29,712 nt of DNA, from positions 1 to 29,712 of the forward strand of contig CANRHW010000003.1 of NCBI GenBank assembly GCA_947630525.1, written 5' to 3'. Below are positions 12,107-21,113 of this stretch, in pieces. Position numbers and translations under genes: made by a program. The stretch's first letter is position 1. Each line of letters begins with the position of its first letter. The notes below the pieces were generated by a model. It was given only the letters and a program-made list of their open reading frames with translations. It ran no database searches and was not told where the DNA came from. Origin of the DNA: an uncultured Clostridia bacterium. Its GTDB lineage: Bacteria; Bacillota; Clostridia; UMGS1883.

Positions 12107-14683
12107 GTGGCGGAAATGACGCCCATGATGAGGCAGTATCTGGATATAAAGGAACAACACAAGGACGCGATACTCATGTTCCGGTTAGGCGATTTTTACG
12201 AAATGTTTTTTGAGGACGCCAAGACCGCCAGCCGTGAGTTGGAATTGACCCTTACGGGCAAGAGCTGCGGCATGGATGAAAGGGCGCCCATGTGCGGAGT
12301 GCCGTTCCACTCAGCGGACGGGTATATAGCGCGTTTGGTGGCCAAGGGCTACAAAGTGGCCATCTGTGAGCAGATGGAGGATCCCAAGCAGGCAAAGGGC
12401 ATCGTCCACCGCGACATAATACGCATTGTAACTCCCGGCACAATAGTTGACGAAAGTTTCCTTTCCACGCGGAGCACCAACTATATGGCTTCGGTTTTTG
12501 TCGAGGACGGCAAGTGCGGCGTGGTGTTTGTGGACGTGTCTACCGGCGAGATGATGGGTACCGCCTTTGGCGACGACCCCAACTGCGACAAGCTTATAAG
12601 CGAGCTGGAGCGGTTTTCTCCCGTTGAGGCCGCCGTGGGCGGCAAGGGCCGTTTCCACAAGCGGCTGGAGGAGTATATCCGCGACCACAAGGAGTCCATG
12701 CTGGTATTTTCTTACGAGGGAGAGGATGTTTCCCCGTCCGCAAGGGCTACCGTTGACAACCATCTCACTAACGGCGGCGAGATAAAGGACCCTATGCTGC
12801 TGACCGCCGCGGCGGCCCTGCTGGAATATCTGGTCGAAACACAAAAGTCCGACCTGAGCCACATCAGGGAAATAAGGATATATTCCTCCGGGGAATTTAT
12901 GGATATTGACCCCGGCAGCCGGCGCAACCTGGAGCTTGTGGAGACCATGCGGGACAAGAGCAAAAAGGGCAGCATTTTCTGGGTGCTGGACCGCACGCGC
13001 ACGTCAATGGGCTCCAGACTGCTCAAAAGCTGGATAATGCGCCCGCTGATAAATGCCGCCGCCATTACCAACCGCCTTTCCGGCGTGGAGGAGCTTGTAA
13101 AAACCCCGTCGCTCAGAGAGGAACTGGGCGACGCTCTCAGCGATGTTTTGGATATCGAACGGCTTATGGGGCGGGTGTCCATGGGCCTGTGCAACGCCAA
13201 GGACCTTGTAAGCCTCCGCTCGTCGTTTGCCGCACTGCCAAGAATATATAAGGCTCTGTGCAGCTGCCGCAGCGTTATAATGAACACTCAAGCGGCCATG
13301 TTTGACTGCCTTGACGACGTTTATGACATACTTGACCGGGCCATAGTTGACGAGCCGCCGGCCACGCTGCGCGAGGGCGGCCTTATAAAGCCGGGCTACA
13401 ACGAGGATATTGACCGGCTGCGGGGCGCGTCGGAGCACGGCCGGGGGAGCTTGGGCTCCATTGAGGCCCGGGAGCGGGAACGCACCGGCATAAAGAATTT
13501 AAAAATTAAGTACAACAAGGTTTTCGGGTACTATATCGAAATAAGCAAGTCTAACTTAGACAAGGTGCCCGAGGATTACATACGCAAGCAGACAACGGTC
13601 AACGGCGAGCGCTTCATTACCCCCGAGCTTAAAGATGTTGAAAACGCCGTCATCGGCGCCAATGAACGTCTCGAAGCTTTGGAGTACGAGGAGTTTGTCC
13701 GGGTGCGGAACCGTGTGGGAGCGGAGGTGGAACGCATTGACAGAACCGCCCGGGCCATCGCCACGGCCGACTGCCTGTATTCGCTGGCGGAAACGGCGGT
13801 CAAGAACAATTATGTCCGGCCGGAAATAACCCTCACCGACGAGATATATATTAAGGACGGCCGCCACCCTGTGGTGGAAAAGGTTCTGAAAAACGGCCTT
13901 TTTGTCCCCAATGATACCGAGCTTGACTGCGGAGCCAACCGGGCCGCTATAATCACGGGCCCCAACATGGCCGGCAAGTCCACCTATATGCGCCAGGTGG
14001 CCGTTATAACGCTCATGGCCCAGATGGGCAGCTTTGTTCCGGCCAGCAAGTGCCGCATTGGCATAGTGGATAAGATATTTACCCGCATCGGCGCCAGCGA
14101 CGATCTGGCCGCCGGGCAGAGCACTTTTACCCTGGAAATGAGCGAGGTAAGTTACATACTGAAAAACGCCACAAAAAATAGCCTGTGCATCCTTGACGAG
14201 GTTGGCCGGGGCACAAGCACTTACGACGGCCTTTCCATCGCCTGGGCGGTAATCGAGCATATAGTTAAAAAAATCGGTATGAAGACGCTTTTCGCTACTC
14301 ACTATCACGAGCTAACCGTGCTTGAGGAGCGGCTCGACGGCGTTAAGAATTACAACACCGCGTGTAAAAAGCGCGGCGACGATATTACCTTTCTCCGAAA
14401 GATTGTCAGGGGCGGAACCGACGACAGCTACGGTATCGAGGTCGCCAAGCTCAGCGGCGTGCCCAATCCCGTCATCAAGCGGGCCAAGGAAGTGCTCGCT
14501 ACCGTTGAGCGGGGCAGCGTGGGCGGCGAACCCCGTCAAGTAAAGGACGAACCGCAGCTCAGCTTCGCCGCGGTGGAGGAAAGTCCGGTGGCGGAGGCTC
14601 TGCGGAAGATAGACGTAACCACTCTCACCCCCATCGAGGCCATGAACGAGCTTTATAAGCTTCAGCAAATGCTCGACGGTTAG
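12107..14683 (+). CDS. mutS: DNA mismatch repair ATPase MutS
   Basis: An 858-residue MutS, standard in length. The mismatch-binding Phe-x-Glu motif is in the GDFYEMFFEDA segment (near residue 31). The ATPase domain has the Walker A GPNMAGKST (residues 618-626) and, further on, the Walker B and signature region around CILDEVGRGTSTYDG. Near the C-terminus a QLSF motif fits a sliding-clamp contact. The start is GTG 12107, with AGAGGTGA 6 nt upstream; ATG 12116 would leave a 15-nt spacing. MutS recognises mispairs in DNA and recruits MutL, encoded next. The upstream region 12056-12106 carries a 13-mer, GACTCCCCATTGC, also present before azlC. Confidence 0.95.
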   Translation: MAEMTPMMRQYLDIKEQHKDAILMFRLGDFYEMFFEDAKTASRELELTLTGKSCGMDERAPMCGVPFHSADGYIARLVAKGYKVAICEQMEDPKQAKGIVHRDIIRIVTPGTIVDESFLSTRSTNYMASVFVEDGKCGVVFVDVSTGEMMGTAFGDDPNCDKLISELERFSPVEAAVGGKGRFHKRLEEYIRDHKESMLVFSYEGEDVSPSARATVDNHLTNGGEIKDPMLLTAAAALLEYLVETQKSDLSHIREIRIYSSGEFMDIDPGSRRNLELVETMRDKSKKGSIFWVLDRTRTSMGSRLLKSWIMRPLINAAAITNRLSGVEELVKTPSLREELGDALSDVLDIERLMGRVSMGLCNAKDLVSLRSSFAALPRIYKALCSCRSVIMNTQAAMFDCLDDVYDILDRAIVDEPPATLREGGLIKPGYNEDIDRLRGASEHGRGSLGSIEARERERTGIKNLKIKYNKVFGYYIEISKSNLDKVPEDYIRKQTTVNGERFITPELKDVENAVIGANERLEALEYEEFVRVRNRVGAEVERIDRTARAIATADCLYSLAETAVKNNYVRPEITLTDEIYIKDGRHPVVEKVLKNGLFVPNDTELDCGANRAAIITGPNMAGKSTYMRQVAVITLMAQMGSFVPASKCRIGIVDKIFTRIGASDDLAAGQSTFTLEMSEVSYILKNATKNSLCILDEVGRGTSTYDGLSIAWAVIEHIVKKIGMKTLFATHYHELTVLEERLDGVKNYNTACKKRGDDITFLRKIVRGGTDDSYGIEVAKLSGVPNPVIKRAKEVLATVERGSVGGEPRQVKDEPQLSFAAVEESPVAEALRKIDVTTLTPIEAMNELYKLQQMLDG

Positions 14684-14773
14684 ACGGGGCTTTTGCGCCT
14701 GACTGCGGGGCGTGAAAAATACCGTGGCGAAAGTTATATTTTCAACGTGGATTAGTGTAACTTCTGGTTTAAA

Positions 14774-14794
14774 TTGAACGCGGAGGCGGTTCAA
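14774..14794 (+). promoter_or_regulatory. SD-presenting hairpin before mutL
   Basis: TTGAAC (14774-14779) pairs with GTTCAA (14789-14794), placing the SD GGAGG (14782-14786) in the 9-nt loop and ending at the base before ATG 14795. The arrangement fixes the mutL start and could modulate initiation. Confidence 0.45.
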
Positions 14795-16696
14795 ATGGGC
14801 AGGATAAATATACTAAGCAAGGCCGCGGCGGAGCAGATAGCCGCCGGCGAGGTGGTGGAGCGGCCCGCCAATGCCGTAAAGGAAATGGTGGAAAATTCCA
14901 TAGACGCCGGGGCGAAGTCCGTCGTTGTGGAGATACGCCGGGGCGGAGTGGGGCTGATACGGGTCACCGACGACGGCGGCGGCATTCTGCCCGAGGATTT
15001 GGAGCGGGCCTTTATGCGCCATGCCACCAGCAAAATAAGAGATATCGGCGACCTTGAACATATAACCACTCTCGGTTTCAGAGGCGAGGCGCTGTGCTCC
15101 ATTGCCTCGGTAAGCAAAACCGAAATGATAACTAAAATTCCAAGCGCGGATTTGGGCCGCCGTATACTTATTCACGGCGGCGGGATTGAGCTGATAGAAG
15201 AGGCCGGCTGCCCTGACGGCACGACCGTTATTGTAGAGGACCTGTTTTATAATACCCCCGCCAGAATGAAATTTCTGAAAAAGGATTCAGCCGAGGCCGC
15301 GCTGGTCGCCGAGGTCTGTCAGCGGCAGGCCCTCAGCCATCCGCAGGTGTCTATCCGCCTTATAAAGGACGGCAAGGAGGTCTTTTTCACTCCCGGCAAC
15401 AACGACCTTTCCGATACGGTGCGGGCGGTCTGGGGCAAGGACTTTTCGTCCAATATGGGCGAGGTACGCTACATGGACGGCGGAATTAAAGTCACCGGCC
15501 TTGCGGGGAGGAACAACCTTTCCCGCCCTAACAGGACTATGCAGCTGTTCTTCGTGAACGGCCGCTCGGTGGTCAATAAGGCGCTTTCTCTGGCTTTGGC
15601 CGAGGCGTATAAAAACGAACTTATGGTGGGGCGCTTCCCGGTGGCCGTGTTAAATGTGGAAATGGATCCGGCCCTTTGCGACGTAAACGTGCATCCGGCC
15701 AAGACGGAAATAAAATTTGCCGATGATAAGGCGGTTTATCTGGCGGTCTATTGGGCGGTGAAAAATATGCTCGCCTCGGCGGCGGGCGCGAGAACGGCCC
15801 AGTCGTCATTTGTGAGGGAGGGGGCGTCGTTCAAAATTGCTCCGCCTCCTGAGATACCCAAGCAGCTCACGGTGAAAAAGGATGGCGGCAAATTCAGCCG
15901 CTATACCGCGCCTCCGCGCCGGCCCGACCCGGTAAATGACCACGAAACCAAGCTGCTCCGCGCTGAGATGAGCCCGCTGCTCCCAAAAAAGCAGGTTGAG
16001 CGTCTGCGCCGGGAGCAGGAAGAAAAAATTCGCACCGGAGAAATAAAGGCTCCGATAGTTGGCAATACCGGCATTTACACCGAACCCGCCCCCGAATCGG
16101 AGCCAAAGCCCGAAATGCCGGAACCGGCCGAAATCAGGATAATAGGACAGCTTTTCTCCACTTACATTTTGGCCGAGGGAGAGGGCGAGCTGCTGCTCGT
16201 CGACCAACACGCAGCACACGAGCGGGTGCGGTACGAGGAGCTCAGGCGGAACGGCGGCAAAACTCCGCCGCAGCTTCTGCTCCTGCCGGTGACGGTGAAC
16301 CTTAGCCCGGCCGAAGTTCAGGCCGCCGGAGAAAACCGGCAATTCCTGACAGATATGGGCTTTGACTTTGACGAGGCGGGTGAAAATTCCGTACTGCTGC
16401 GCAGCGTTCCATCGGATTGCTCCGGGGGCGACGGCGAAGGACTGCTGATAGAAATACTGGGCGATTTGCTGGGCGACGGCAGGGGAGAGCTGGAGGACCG
16501 GCGGGATCGGGCCCTTTACACCTTGGCCTGTAAGTCCGCCATCAAGGCTAACAAGGACCTTTCCGCGAGCGAGATGGAACTGCTCATAGGCCGGGCGCTT
16601 GCCCTCGAAGGCATATCGACCTGCCCGCACGGGAGGCCTATATCGGTAAAAATTACAAAATACCAAATCGAAAAAATGTTCAAACGCATAGTTTAA
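14795..16696 (+). CDS. mutL: DNA mismatch repair endonuclease MutL
   Basis: A 633-residue MutL. The N-terminal GHKL ATPase shows IAAGEVVERP, VENSIDAGA, DDGGGI and TLGFRGEAL. The C-terminal domain has the endonuclease motif DQHAAHERVRYEE (residues 470-482), an ACKSAIKANK segment and CPHGRP, so this is the latent nicking form used by bacteria that lack MutH. A Pro- and charge-rich linker at about residues 330-440 separates the halves. The start is ATG 14795, with GGAGG 8 nt upstream; TTG 14774 would add seven residues not found in the family. mutS lies 111 nt upstream, and miaA begins 15 nt downstream. Confidence 0.94.
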   Translation: MGRINILSKAAAEQIAAGEVVERPANAVKEMVENSIDAGAKSVVVEIRRGGVGLIRVTDDGGGILPEDLERAFMRHATSKIRDIGDLEHITTLGFRGEALCSIASVSKTEMITKIPSADLGRRILIHGGGIELIEEAGCPDGTTVIVEDLFYNTPARMKFLKKDSAEAALVAEVCQRQALSHPQVSIRLIKDGKEVFFTPGNNDLSDTVRAVWGKDFSSNMGEVRYMDGGIKVTGLAGRNNLSRPNRTMQLFFVNGRSVVNKALSLALAEAYKNELMVGRFPVAVLNVEMDPALCDVNVHPAKTEIKFADDKAVYLAVYWAVKNMLASAAGARTAQSSFVREGASFKIAPPPEIPKQLTVKKDGGKFSRYTAPPRRPDPVNDHETKLLRAEMSPLLPKKQVERLRREQEEKIRTGEIKAPIVGNTGIYTEPAPESEPKPEMPEPAEIRIIGQLFSTYILAEGEGELLLVDQHAAHERVRYEELRRNGGKTPPQLLLLPVTVNLSPAEVQAAGENRQFLTDMGFDFDEAGENSVLLRSVPSDCSGGDGEGLLIEILGDLLGDGRGELEDRRDRALYTLACKSAIKANKDLSASEMELLIGRALALEGISTCPHGRPISVKITKYQIEKMFKRIV

Positions 16697-16711
16697 GACG
16701 GTGGAGATCAT

Positions 16712-17632
16712 ATGGACAAAATTCCCGTAATAGTAGTATGCGGCCCCACAGCCGGGGGGAAAACGGCCCTTGGCGTCGCCCTGGCAAAGGCGCTGGACGG
16801 CGAGGTGATCAGCGCGGACTCGATGCAGGTTTACCGCCGTTTGGACGTGGGTACCGCCAAACCTGACGCCGCCGAGCGGCGGGGCATACCTCACCACATG
16901 ATAGATGTGGCCGAGCCCACCGAGAGCTACAGCGTGGCCCGATACTGCGCCGAGGCGTCGGTTGCCGTCAAGGGTGTGTATGACCGCGGCCGGCTGCCCA
17001 TAGTGGTGGGCGGCACCGGGCTTTATATCGACAATCTTATGGCCGCCACAGACTTTTCATCACCCGAGGGGGACGAGGAGCTCCGGTGGGAGCTGGGCAA
17101 AATAGCCGAGGAGGAAGGGCCGCTCAGGCTCCACGAAATGCTGCGGGAACTGGACCCCGAGGAGGCCCGGCGCATCCACCCAAACAACGTCAAGCGTGTC
17201 ATAAGGGCCATCGAGCTTGTTAAAACCACCGGCGAAAGCCGGGCGGATATCAACCGCAAAAGCCGCCGCCCGTCGCCTTACCGGCAGGTAAGACTGATGA
17301 TGGACTGGCCGCGTGAAGAGTTATACAGCCGCATCGACCACCGGGTGGACATGATGATAGAGAACGGCCTCGAAGCCGAAGTCCGGCGGGAGCTGCTGCC
17401 CATAAGGGACAGGGCGCCCACAGCCGGTCAGGCCATAGGCTATAAGGAAATGCTCGAATACTTTGACGGCCTTGTTTCGTTTGAGCAGGCCGTGGAAAAT
17501 ATTAAGCGCGCCAGCCGCCGTTATGCCAAACGCCAATTAACGTGGTTCGGTCGCGGGCCTGAACTTAACCGCATTGCCCCTGGATCTTTTGACGAGGCAA
17601 TAAAAATAATAGAAAAAAATAATATATTATGA
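16712..17632 (+). CDS. miaA: tRNA dimethylallyltransferase MiaA
   Basis: A 306-residue isopentenyltransferase that transfers a dimethylallyl group to A37 of tRNAs reading codons starting with U. The P-loop is GPTAGGKT (residues 11-18). Further conserved segments are ISADSMQVYRRLDVGTAKP, RGIPHHMIDV, PIVVGGTGLYI and AGQAIGYKE. MiaB, encoded upstream, acts on its product. An SD GGTGGAG-type sequence lies before ATG 16712. hfq follows 13 nt after the stop codon, giving the miaA-hfq pair also common in Proteobacteria and in Bacillota. The full mutL-miaA-hfq order is found in many bacteria. Length and motifs are normal. Confidence 0.95.
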   Translation: MDKIPVIVVCGPTAGGKTALGVALAKALDGEVISADSMQVYRRLDVGTAKPDAAERRGIPHHMIDVAEPTESYSVARYCAEASVAVKGVYDRGRLPIVVGGTGLYIDNLMAATDFSSPEGDEELRWELGKIAEEEGPLRLHEMLRELDPEEARRIHPNNVKRVIRAIELVKTTGESRADINRKSRRPSPYRQVRLMMDWPREELYSRIDHRVDMMIENGLEAEVRRELLPIRDRAPTAGQAIGYKEMLEYFDGLVSFEQAVENIKRASRRYAKRQLTWFGRGPELNRIAPGSFDEAIKIIEKNNIL

Positions 17633-17645
17633 AGGAGCGACATCT

Positions 17646-17882
17646 ATGAATGCGACAGTTAATTTGCAGGATGTATTTTTAAATTCCGTGCGCAGGGATC
17701 ATACGACCATTGTTATCTATCTTATGAACGGTTTCCAGATAAAAGGTCAGGTTCGTGGCTTTGACAATTATACGGTGGTAGTCGACAGCGACGGCCGCCA
17801 GCAGCTCATATACAAGCATGCCATTTCCACTATCAGCCCGTTTGTGCCCGTGCGGTTCAACGCCGCCAACGTTGACGACTGA
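17646..17882 (+). CDS. hfq: RNA chaperone Hfq
   Basis: A 78-residue Sm-like protein. The Sm1 region is NLQDVFLNSVRRDHTTIVIYLMNGFQIKGQVRGFDN, written here only as a pointer: NLQDVFLN begins at residue 6. The Sm2 motif YKHAIST is at about residues 57-63 and is intact. Hfq forms a hexamer that binds U-rich sRNA ends and A-rich mRNA segments in the cytoplasm. The short C-terminal tail of about 10 residues is typical for Gram-positive Hfq. AAGGAG lies 7 nt before ATG 17646. Its role in clostridial sRNA regulation is less general than in Proteobacteria. Confidence 0.95.
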   Translation: MNATVNLQDVFLNSVRRDHTTIVIYLMNGFQIKGQVRGFDNYTVVVDSDGRQQLIYKHAISTISPFVPVRFNAANVDD

Positions 17883-17918
17883 TAGCTTTACTACTGATAT
17901 TGCTAAGGAGGACTGAGC

Positions 17919-19133
17919 TTGCGCAGGGCATTGAAAATAATACTGTGCGCCGTGGTGATAATCGCGCTCATAAGCACCGTGCGTTACTGCGCGGACCCTT
18001 ACGACACACAGACGGTCACATATTACGAATATCAGAAGAGCGTTTCCGGCGAGGGCTTCATTCTTCGGGAGGAAACCGTGGTCGACAACGATGTGCCGGG
18101 CGTGTTTGAGCCCTATGTGAACGAGGGCGAGCGGGTCGGCCGCGACGCCAGAATAGGCACGGTCATCAGCGGCACTCCTGACGAAAATCTCATGCGGGAG
18201 CTTAACGACGTGAACCAGCGCATTGAAGATATAGAGGAGAGCACTACTATCGCCGGAATATATCAGACCGATACGGTGCGTATCGCCAACGCCGTAAACG
18301 AAAACGTTAAAAGCATGCGCCAGGCTGTGGCCGACGGCGATCTGAACACCGCCACCGAACTGAAGCGGGAGATAGGCTATCTCAAAAACCGCACGGCTCA
18401 GCTTGACGGCAGCGAACCGGCCGAACAGCTTTTGTCTCAGCTCTATTCCCGCAAGACGGAGATCGAGACCGCCATCGGCAGCGTTCAGGAAATAGTTTAC
18501 GCTCCGATCGCCGGAGTGTATTCCAGCGCGGTGGACGGGCTCGAAAGCTACGGCACGGAGGAGGCGCTCTCCGCCCTGACGCCCGAGGATATCGACAGCA
18601 TTGACCTTACGCTTAATTCCGGCGAAAAGGACGAACGCGCGGTGTGCAAAATATCAGACAATTTTATCTGGTATCTCGCCGCGAAAATAAGCGAGGAGGA
18701 GGCCGCCGGCGTTAAGCCCGGCGCGGCGGTCAATATAAGGATAGACAATGCGAACTCCCCCGAGGTGGCCGGTAAGGTCTATTACCTCAGCGAACCCGTG
18801 GACGGCAGCTGCGCCATGGTAGTCAGCTGCGACCTCTTTGTGGAGGGCATAAGCAGCCTCCGCAGGGTGGATTACGAGGTCGTGCTCCAGCGTGAAACGG
18901 GGCTCAGGATTCCCTCATCGGCTCTGCGCATCGAGGACGGTCACAAAGGCGTATATATCCTCATTGATAAAAAGACCAAAAGCTTCCGCTATGTTAACGA
19001 CAATCCCTTCCGTTCGGAGGATGACCAATACTATATCGTCGACGCAAAGTACACCCCTGTGGGCGCCCCGACCGACTACGTTCCGCTCAAAGAATATGAC
19101 AAGGTGCTTATCGAACCGGAAAAGGTGAAATGA
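17919..19133 (+). CDS. HlyD-like membrane-anchored envelope protein
   Basis: A 404-residue protein with a single N-terminal membrane anchor (about residues 4-22) and a large extracytoplasmic part. GEGFILREETVV and VNEGERVGRDARIGTVISG look like a biotinyl/lipoyl-type half-hairpin, a central region (about residues 90-190) is predicted coiled coil, and a second beta-rich part closes the adaptor-like fold with GLRIPSSALRIEDGHKGVYIL. That plan is of HlyD/membrane-fusion type, though no transporter ATPase or permease is next to it. The start is TTG 17919, with AAGGAGG 7 nt upstream. The gene overlaps yggS by 4 nt. In this place of a division cluster the protein may act in cell envelope assembly, but no direct function is known to me. 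Confidence 0.75.
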   Translation: MRRALKIILCAVVIIALISTVRYCADPYDTQTVTYYEYQKSVSGEGFILREETVVDNDVPGVFEPYVNEGERVGRDARIGTVISGTPDENLMRELNDVNQRIEDIEESTTIAGIYQTDTVRIANAVNENVKSMRQAVADGDLNTATELKREIGYLKNRTAQLDGSEPAEQLLSQLYSRKTEIETAIGSVQEIVYAPIAGVYSSAVDGLESYGTEEALSALTPEDIDSIDLTLNSGEKDERAVCKISDNFIWYLAAKISEEEAAGVKPGAAVNIRIDNANSPEVAGKVYYLSEPVDGSCAMVVSCDLFVEGISSLRRVDYEVVLQRETGLRIPSSALRIEDGHKGVYILIDKKTKSFRYVNDNPFRSEDDQYYIVDAKYTPVGAPTDYVPLKEYDKVLIEPEKVK

Positions 19134-19816
19134 CCATGGATTATATCAAATCGAATATCGAAAAGGTCCGGGCAAGGGTCGCCGCGGCCGCCGTCAGGGC
19201 CGGCCGAAGCCCGGACGAGGTGACAATTATAGCCGTCAGCAAATTTGTGGAGGCGGAAAAGATACGCCGCGCAATGGAACAGGGCCTCAATATTCTGGCG
19301 GAAAACCGCGTTCAGGAGATGAACGCCAAGTATGATCTGCTCCCGGGCGCCCGCTGGCACATAATAGGCCATCTGCAAACCAACAAAGTAAAATATGCCG
19401 TTGGCCGCGCCGAGCTGATACATTCGGTTGACAGCCTCCGGCTGCTGGAAGAAATTAACCGTCAGGCGCAAAAAATGGGCGTTGTTCAGGATATTTTGCT
19501 TGAATTAAATATTTCCGGCGAAGAAAGCAAATATGGTTTGACAAATGAGGAGTTTCGTTATATAATAAATAAGTTAGAGGACTTCTCGTCGGTTCGCCTG
19601 CGGGGAATTATGACCATGGCCCCAAATTACGAGGATAAGGAGCTGTGCCGCCCGGTCTTTCGGGAAGCAAAGGCCATTTTTGACGAGTTACCGGGCGCGG
19701 ACGTGCTTTCCATGGGCATGAGCGGCGATTTTGAAATCGCCGTGGAGGAGGGCGCGACCCACGTCAGGATAGGTACGGCGATTTTTAAGGAACAAAATAC
19801 AAATATAAATATATAA
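19130..19816 (+). CDS. yggS: YggS/YlmE-family PLP-binding homeostasis protein
   Basis: A 228-residue PLP-binding TIM-barrel protein. The PLP lysine is Lys38 in IIAVSKFVEAEKI; the family segment ILAENRVQEMNAKYD follows, then ARWHIIGHLQTNKVKY, and near the end SMGMSGDFEIAVEEGATHVRIGTAIF, which binds the phosphate. It has no known catalytic reaction; it maintains pyridoxal phosphate balance and affects amino acid metabolism. ATG 19130 overlaps the stop of the HlyD-like gene; ATG 19136 is an alternative start. In Bacillus the orthologue ylmE lies just before ylmF (sepF), the same order as here. Confidence 0.93.
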   Translation: MTMDYIKSNIEKVRARVAAAAVRAGRSPDEVTIIAVSKFVEAEKIRRAMEQGLNILAENRVQEMNAKYDLLPGARWHIIGHLQTNKVKYAVGRAELIHSVDSLRLLEEINRQAQKMGVVQDILLELNISGEESKYGLTNEEFRYIINKLEDFSSVRLRGIMTMAPNYEDKELCRPVFREAKAIFDELPGADVLSMGMSGDFEIAVEEGATHVRIGTAIFKEQNTNINI

Positions 19817-19838
19817 TAGAGAAAGGTAGGGCAAGAAT

Positions 19839-20318
19839 ATGAAAAAGAATTTGTTTAACCGCATGGCTGATATTGTTTTCGGCGACACCGGTGAAGAGGA
19901 CGATTTTGAGGAAGTGAACTTTGCCGAAGAGGAGCCCGCTCCCGAACCGGTTCGGACAAGAAGTTCTTCGGCCTCGCCCTCTTCGCCTAAGAAAAATTCA
20001 AGTCAGCCCAAGGTGGTCAATTTTGCCGCCACAACTCAGCTCAAAGTAGTTGTGCTCAAAATGAACGCCTTTGACGAATCGTGCCGTCAGGTGGTGGACA
20101 ACCTTAATAATAATAAGCCCGTTATTATCAATATTGAGGATATGGAGCGGGATCAGGCACGCCGCACGATAGATTTTATCAGCGGGGCGGCTTATGCCCG
20201 CAGGGGCGCTTTTCGCAAAATCAGCGACGGCATACTCCTGCTCACCCCCTCCAATGTCGACGTAACGCCCGCCGTCAAGAGCGAGCTTGAAAGCGGCCGT
20301 CCGTTCCCGTGGGATTGA
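19839..20318 (+). CDS. sepF: Cell division protein SepF
   Basis: A 159-residue SepF. An N-terminal amphipathic segment (MKKNLFNRMADIVFG) for membrane binding is followed by an acidic, Ser/Pro-rich linker (about residues 20-60), then the conserved core with KVVNFAATTQLKVVVLKM, PVIINIEDMERDQARRTIDFISG and ISDGILLLTPSNVDV. SepF binds the FtsZ C-terminal tail and tethers and bundles the Z-ring at the membrane. The SD is in AGAAAGGTAGGG with ATG 19839. It is directly after yggS and overlaps the next gene (ylmH), as in Firmicutes division clusters. The usual ylmG gene between sepF and ylmH is missing. Confidence 0.93.
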   Translation: MKKNLFNRMADIVFGDTGEEDDFEEVNFAEEEPAPEPVRTRSSSASPSSPKKNSSQPKVVNFAATTQLKVVVLKMNAFDESCRQVVDNLNNNKPVIINIEDMERDQARRTIDFISGAAYARRGAFRKISDGILLLTPSNVDVTPAVKSELESGRPFPWD

Positions 20319-21079
20319 GCGACAAAAACCGCTTTTTAAGCGGACTTGACGAGCCTGAAAGGACTATTTTTGCAAAGCTTTACGACCGCGCTGTCAGGAG
20401 CCAGCGCTTTGGCGGGCCGTCTTTCGGCGATTTTATGTCCATGGACGAGCTGGCTCTGCTCAATGAACGCAGCCGGTTTCTGCCGGAGTGCGAGCTGTCG
20501 CTTTTCGGCGGGTATGCCGAGGCGGAACGCAGGATGCCCGGCTTTAACGCCGGGGGAGAGGACTTCCCCATAACGGCGCTTAAAATAAGCGGCAAGCGCC
20601 TCGGGAGCCTGAGCCATCGGGACTATCTGGGTGCGCTTATGGGCCTTGGACTTGACCGCCACAAGATAGGCGATATAGCCGTATCTGACAGCGGTGCGGT
20701 GGTGTTCGCCGCCGGCGATATCGGCGAATATATAATAAGCGCCCTCGGCGAGGTGGGCCCCTGCCCGGTGCAGGTAAGCGCGGCCAATATTGATGAACTG
20801 GACCTTGGGCCAAAGGAATTTAAGGATATAAAGGGCACCGTGGCCTCGGCAAGGCTGGACAGCATAGTTGCCCTAATGGCCGCTAAGGGCCGATCCGCCG
20901 CCTGCGACCTGATAAAGGCCGGCAGGGTCTATGTGAACGGCAGCCCCGTTCAGCGGGCGGATATGAAAATAAAGGACGCCGACGTAATCACCGTGCGCGG
21001 CCTGGGCAAGGCCCTGGTGGAGATTGGCGGTTTAAGTAAAAAAGACAGAATATTTGTTACGCTCAAAAAATATGCGTAA
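20309..21079 (+). CDS. ylmH: YlmH-family S4-domain RNA-binding protein
   Basis: A 256-residue protein of the YlmH family. The N-terminal two thirds match the YlmH body (GLDEPERTIFAKLYDRA near residue 12, FGGYAEAERRMPGF near 67, ALKISGKRLGSLSHRDYLGALMGLGLDRHKIGDI), and the C-terminal S4 domain covers about residues 178-240 (RLDSIVALMAAKGRSAACDLIKAGRVYVNG). YlmH is a cell-division-associated RNA-binding protein; in Bacillus it is linked to stalled-ribosome quality control. The start is GTG 20309, overlapping the last three codons of sepF; TTG 20315 is an alternative. No clear SD is visible, so translation is probably coupled to sepF. Confidence 0.9.
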   Translation: MGLSDKNRFLSGLDEPERTIFAKLYDRAVRSQRFGGPSFGDFMSMDELALLNERSRFLPECELSLFGGYAEAERRMPGFNAGGEDFPITALKISGKRLGSLSHRDYLGALMGLGLDRHKIGDIAVSDSGAVVFAAGDIGEYIISALGEVGPCPVQVSAANIDELDLGPKEFKDIKGTVASARLDSIVALMAAKGRSAACDLIKAGRVYVNGSPVQRADMKIKDADVITVRGLGKALVEIGGLSKKDRIFVTLKKYA

Positions 21080-21113
21080 TTGTTATATGCCTAAATGAAA
21101 GGAAAGATAGACA

